Assembly: GCA_943326315.2 (NCBI GenBank)
Contig: CALPSU020000013.1
Span: forward strand, 1-17,162
Origin: Chryseobacterium gleum
GTDB taxonomy: Bacteria > Bacteroidota > Bacteroidia > Flavobacteriales_D > Crocinitomicaceae
DNA: 17,162 nt
Direction of reading: 5' to 3'
The stretch's first letter is position 1, and the number at the start of each line of letters is the position of its first letter. The translations under genes were made by a program, and so were the position numbers. The notes beneath the pieces are model-generated. The model was not told where the DNA came from and made no database searches. It saw only the letters and a program-made list of their open reading frames with translations. Positions 15,197 to 17,162 of this stretch are shown in pieces.

Positions 15197-16554
15197 GCAA
15201 ATAAAGCTTTAACAACTTCATCCATTTTTCCACATTTAACTAGTTCAATCTTGTAATTTTTCTGATCTATTCCTTTTGCATGTTTTGAAATTATAATTTT
15301 TTCAAAACCTAATTTTTCAGCTTCGTGAATACGTTGGTCAATTCTATTAACGGGTCTTATTTCTCCAGAAAGGCCAACTTCTGCGGACAAACAAATTGTA
15401 TTACTCATTGGGATGTCAGCATTTGAAGATAGAACTGCAGCCACAACAGCTAAATCAATAGCAGGATCATCTACTTTTATTCCGCCAGCAATATTTAGAA
15501 AAACATCTTTAGCTCCTAATTTAAAGCCACATCTTTTTTCCATAACTGCCAAAAGCATATTTAATCTTCTTCCATCAAATCCTGTCGAAGAACGTTGGGG
15601 GGTTCCATAAGCCGCTGTACTAACTAAAGCTTGAACCTCAACTAAAATTGGTCTATTCCCTTCTAAAGTTGCTGCAATTGCAATGCCACTTAATGTAGAA
15701 TCCGTATTTGTAATTAAGATTTCAGAAGGATTTGAAACTTGACGTAAACCATTTCCGAGCATCTCGTAAATACCTAATTCATTTGTGCTTCCGAAACGAT
15801 TTTTTATTGTTCGCAACAAACGATAGACATGATTACGATCGCCTTCGAACTGCATAACCGTATCTACCATATGCTCTAACACTTTAGGGCCTGCAAGTGA
15901 ACCTTCCTTAGTTATATGGCCTATCAAAAATACAGGAACCCCCGTTTGTTTAGCATATCTTAATAATTGAGCGGTACATTCTCTTACCTGAGAAATACTA
16001 CCTGGTGAACTTTCAATATTAGAATTATATATTGTTTGAATAGAATCTATAACCAATAATTTTGGTTGAATTTCTTCGGCTTGCGTAATAATATTTTGAA
16101 GATTTGTCTCTGTTAAAATAAAACATTCTTGATTTTCTAAACCAATTCGTTCAGCACGCATTTTAATTTGTTGTTCACTTTCTTCACCAGATACATACAA
16201 AATTCGCATATTTTTTTCCATCACCGCTAATTGTAATATCAACGTTGATTTACCAATTCCAGGTTCACCACCAAACAATATTAAAGATCCAGGAACTAAT
16301 CCTCCTCCTAAAACTCTATTTATCTCATTGTCTTGTAAAATAATTCTAGAATGCTCCTGATTTTCAATAGTCTGTAAAGCTTGTGGTTTAGCATTTCTTC
16401 TGGAGGTAGAAAAAGCAACAACCTCGGAATTGTTTTTTTCTACGATCTCTTCTACAAAAGTATTCCACTCACTACAAGAAGGGCATTTACCAAGCCATTT
16501 TGGAGTTTCATGTCCACAATTTTGACAGAAAAATGCTGATTTAACTTTTGCCAT
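15193..16554 (-). CDS. radA: DNA repair protein RadA (Sms)
   Basis: A RecA-like ATPase that helps process recombination intermediates and extends heteroduplex during strand exchange. The product is 453 residues. Residues 10-27 form the N-terminal zinc finger (C10, C13, C24, C27; pattern CxxC...CPSC). The RecA-like core has Walker A GEPGIGKST (96-104), Walker B LLVIDSIQT (166-174) and the RadA-specific KNRFG motif (251-255). The C-terminal Lon-protease-like domain (about 280-453) includes GFDGRRLNMLLAVMEKR and the GGIKVDDPAIDLA segment; it is a scaffold and not an active protease in this family. An in-frame TTG lies two codons upstream. I used the ATG at 16554 because MAKVKSAFFCQNCG is the usual N-terminus. 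The upstream flank is a 285-base divergent intergenic region. Confidence 0.96.
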   Translation of the reverse strand: MAKVKSAFFCQNCGHETPKWLGKCPSCSEWNTFVEEIVEKNNSEVVAFSTSRRNAKPQALQTIENQEHSRIILQDNEINRVLGGGLVPGSLILFGGEPGIGKSTLILQLAVMEKNMRILYVSGEESEQQIKMRAERIGLENQECFILTETNLQNIITQAEEIQPKLLVIDSIQTIYNSNIESSPGSISQVRECTAQLLRYAKQTGVPVFLIGHITKEGSLAGPKVLEHMVDTVMQFEGDRNHVYRLLRTIKNRFGSTNELGIYEMLGNGLRQVSNPSEILITNTDSTLSGIAIAATLEGNRPILVEVQALVSTAAYGTPQRSSTGFDGRRLNMLLAVMEKRCGFKLGAKDVFLNIAGGIKVDDPAIDLAVVAAVLSSNADIPMSNTICLSAEVGLSGEIRPVNRIDQRIHEAEKLGFEKIIISKHAKGIDQKNYKIELVKCGKMDEVVKALFA

Positions 16555-16574
16555 TATCAAATATATTTATGGGA

Positions 16575-16582
16575 TAAAGATA
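16575..16582 (-). promoter_or_regulatory. Weak candidate -7 element for radA
   Basis: The minus strand reads TATCTTTA, one mismatch from TAnnTTTG, 20 bases before the radA ATG. A perfect match, TATATTTG, lies at 16558-16565, but it is only 3 bases from the ATG and would imply a leaderless mRNA. Neither has a TTG at normal spacing, so which one is used is open. Confidence 0.3.
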
Positions 16583-16651
16583 GGGAAACAGACTTAACTT
16601 TAAATATTCTTGTGTAATCATTTTGAAGATGAATGCTAAAACGAACACATA

Positions 16652-16684
16652 TTGTAACAATAAATAATACTTAAAAAGTTACAA
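16652..16684. repeat. Spaced 7-bp inverted repeat in the radA / secreted-protein intergenic region
   Basis: TTGTAAC (16652-16658) and GTTACAA (16678-16684) are perfect inverted copies separated by 19 AT-rich bases. They lie just upstream of the plus-strand promoter candidate at 16688. They could be an operator for the secreted-protein gene, but a match this short may occur by chance in AT-rich DNA. Confidence 0.3.
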
Positions 16685-16687
16685 AGG

Positions 16688-16717
16688 TTGTTAATTAAAG
16701 TATTTATTCTACTTTTA
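16688..16717 (+). promoter_or_regulatory. Candidate promoter of the right-edge secreted-protein gene
   Basis: TTG (16688-16690), a 19-base spacer and TACTTTTA (16710-16717), one mismatch from TAnnTTTG. It would give a leader of about 115 bases. I see nothing else recognisable between here and the ATG at 16840 apart from a short palindrome, GTCAATTTGAC (16819-16829). Confidence 0.35.
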
Positions 16718-16839
16718 CTGCAATAATTTAAAAACCAAACCCCTAGTTTTCAATCTTACTTGGTTATTCATTTCTCAGACGTTTTGAATACTATCCATTA
16801 AATCATTAAAAACATAGGGTCAATTTGACATAAAAAAAC

Positions 16840-17162
16840 ATGACTCTAACCAAAATTAAAAAAGTAATATTTTTATACTTTATTTCATTTCACTTTCTAA
16901 ATCTATACGCTTCCAACGTTACTGATTACTTTAGGTCAATCAACTCAGGAAATTGGACTACACTAGGTAATTGGGAATCATCTTCTGACAATATTAACTG
17001 GTCAAATTCTACTTTATACCCTACAAGTTTTGCAAATTATATAACGATTCAAAATGGAAATACGATAAAAATAAACTCAAATACCACAGCTTCATCCATT
17101 TTAATAAAAGATACTGGGTGCTTAACTTTTGATGGGCTAGTTGCACAAGATTTAATAATAAC
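16840..17162 (+). CDS. Putative secreted surface protein, N-terminal part (cut by window edge)
   Basis: The frame is open from the ATG at 16840 to the window edge, 107 full codons. The first 25 residues form a signal peptide: MTLTKIKK, then a hydrophobic run (VIFLYFISFHFLNLYA), then SN. The mature part begins DYFRSINSGNWTTLGNWESS, followed by NWSNSTLYPTSFANYITIQNG and a TIKINSNTTASSILI stretch. This pattern (a GNW...W start, then an ITI-NG-TI beta-strand rhythm) is a recurring N-terminal module of large flavobacterial secreted proteins that end in a T9SS sorting domain. By family analogy it is probably a long beta-rich adhesin or other surface protein. The C-terminus, and so the T9SS claim, lies outside the window. 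Function is not assignable. Confidence 0.75.
   Translation, partial: MTLTKIKKVIFLYFISFHFLNLYASNVTDYFRSINSGNWTTLGNWESSSDNINWSNSTLYPTSFANYITIQNGNTIKINSNTTASSILIKDTGCLTFDGLVAQDLII

Noticed and set aside
15413..15610. A 65-codon plus-strand frame opposite radA
   Set aside because: It mirrors the conserved Lon-like domain of radA and has no independent support.
16819..16829. The 11-base palindrome GTCAATTTGAC as an operator
   Set aside because: A 5-bp arm is too short to stand alone in AT-rich DNA; it is mentioned only as context for the right-edge gene.

Overview
The window is an AT-rich stretch of chromosome that reads as core genome of a member of the Bacteroidota, most likely a Flavobacterium-like Flavobacteriaceae. 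Four signs support this. Start regions are A-rich with no Shine-Dalgarno. Promoter candidates fit the Bacteroidota consensus (TTG, then TAnnTTTG). Rib­osomal protein L32 is the cysteine-poor flavobacterial form. A secreted metalloprotease carries a C-terminal domain of the type IX secretion system (T9SS). The species is inference; the phylum is well supported.

Layout. The left edge (1-4163, all minus) holds the N-terminal part of rpoN (sigma-54), then asnS, metK and mtnB. Next comes a secreted M43-type zinc metalloprotease (minus, 4234-6366), divergent from a plus-strand DEAD-box RNA helicase (6544-7755). The helicase is convergent with a long minus-strand block and is separated from it by a bidirectional terminator. 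In transcription order that block is radA, pepA, pdxA, a DUF177/YceD protein, rpmF, plsX, fabH, accB, accC (16554 down to 7821). The right edge (16840-17162, plus) is the start of another secreted protein, cut by the window.

How the genes work together. The DUF177-rpmF-plsX-fabH-accB-accC run is the classic cluster joining a ribosomal protein gene to the start of phospholipid and fatty-acid synthesis: AccB and AccC act in making malonyl-CoA, FabH does the first condensation, and PlsX makes acyl-phosphate for phosphatidic acid synthesis. metK makes S-adenosylmethionine and neighbouring mtnB acts in recycling its methylthioadenosine by-product. rpoN, asnS, radA, pepA and pdxA are housekeeping genes.

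I found no CRISPR array, insertion sequence, prophage, tRNA, rRNA or toxin/defence system. I also saw no convincing undescribed multi-gene system. The points worth a second look are smaller: a GC-rich hairpin repeat in the rpoN leader, a mtnB promoter that appears to give a leaderless mRNA and to overlap the neighbouring terminator, a long perfect hairpin inside the accB-accC operon, an Asp-rich tail on the DUF177 protein, and two putative secreted proteins.
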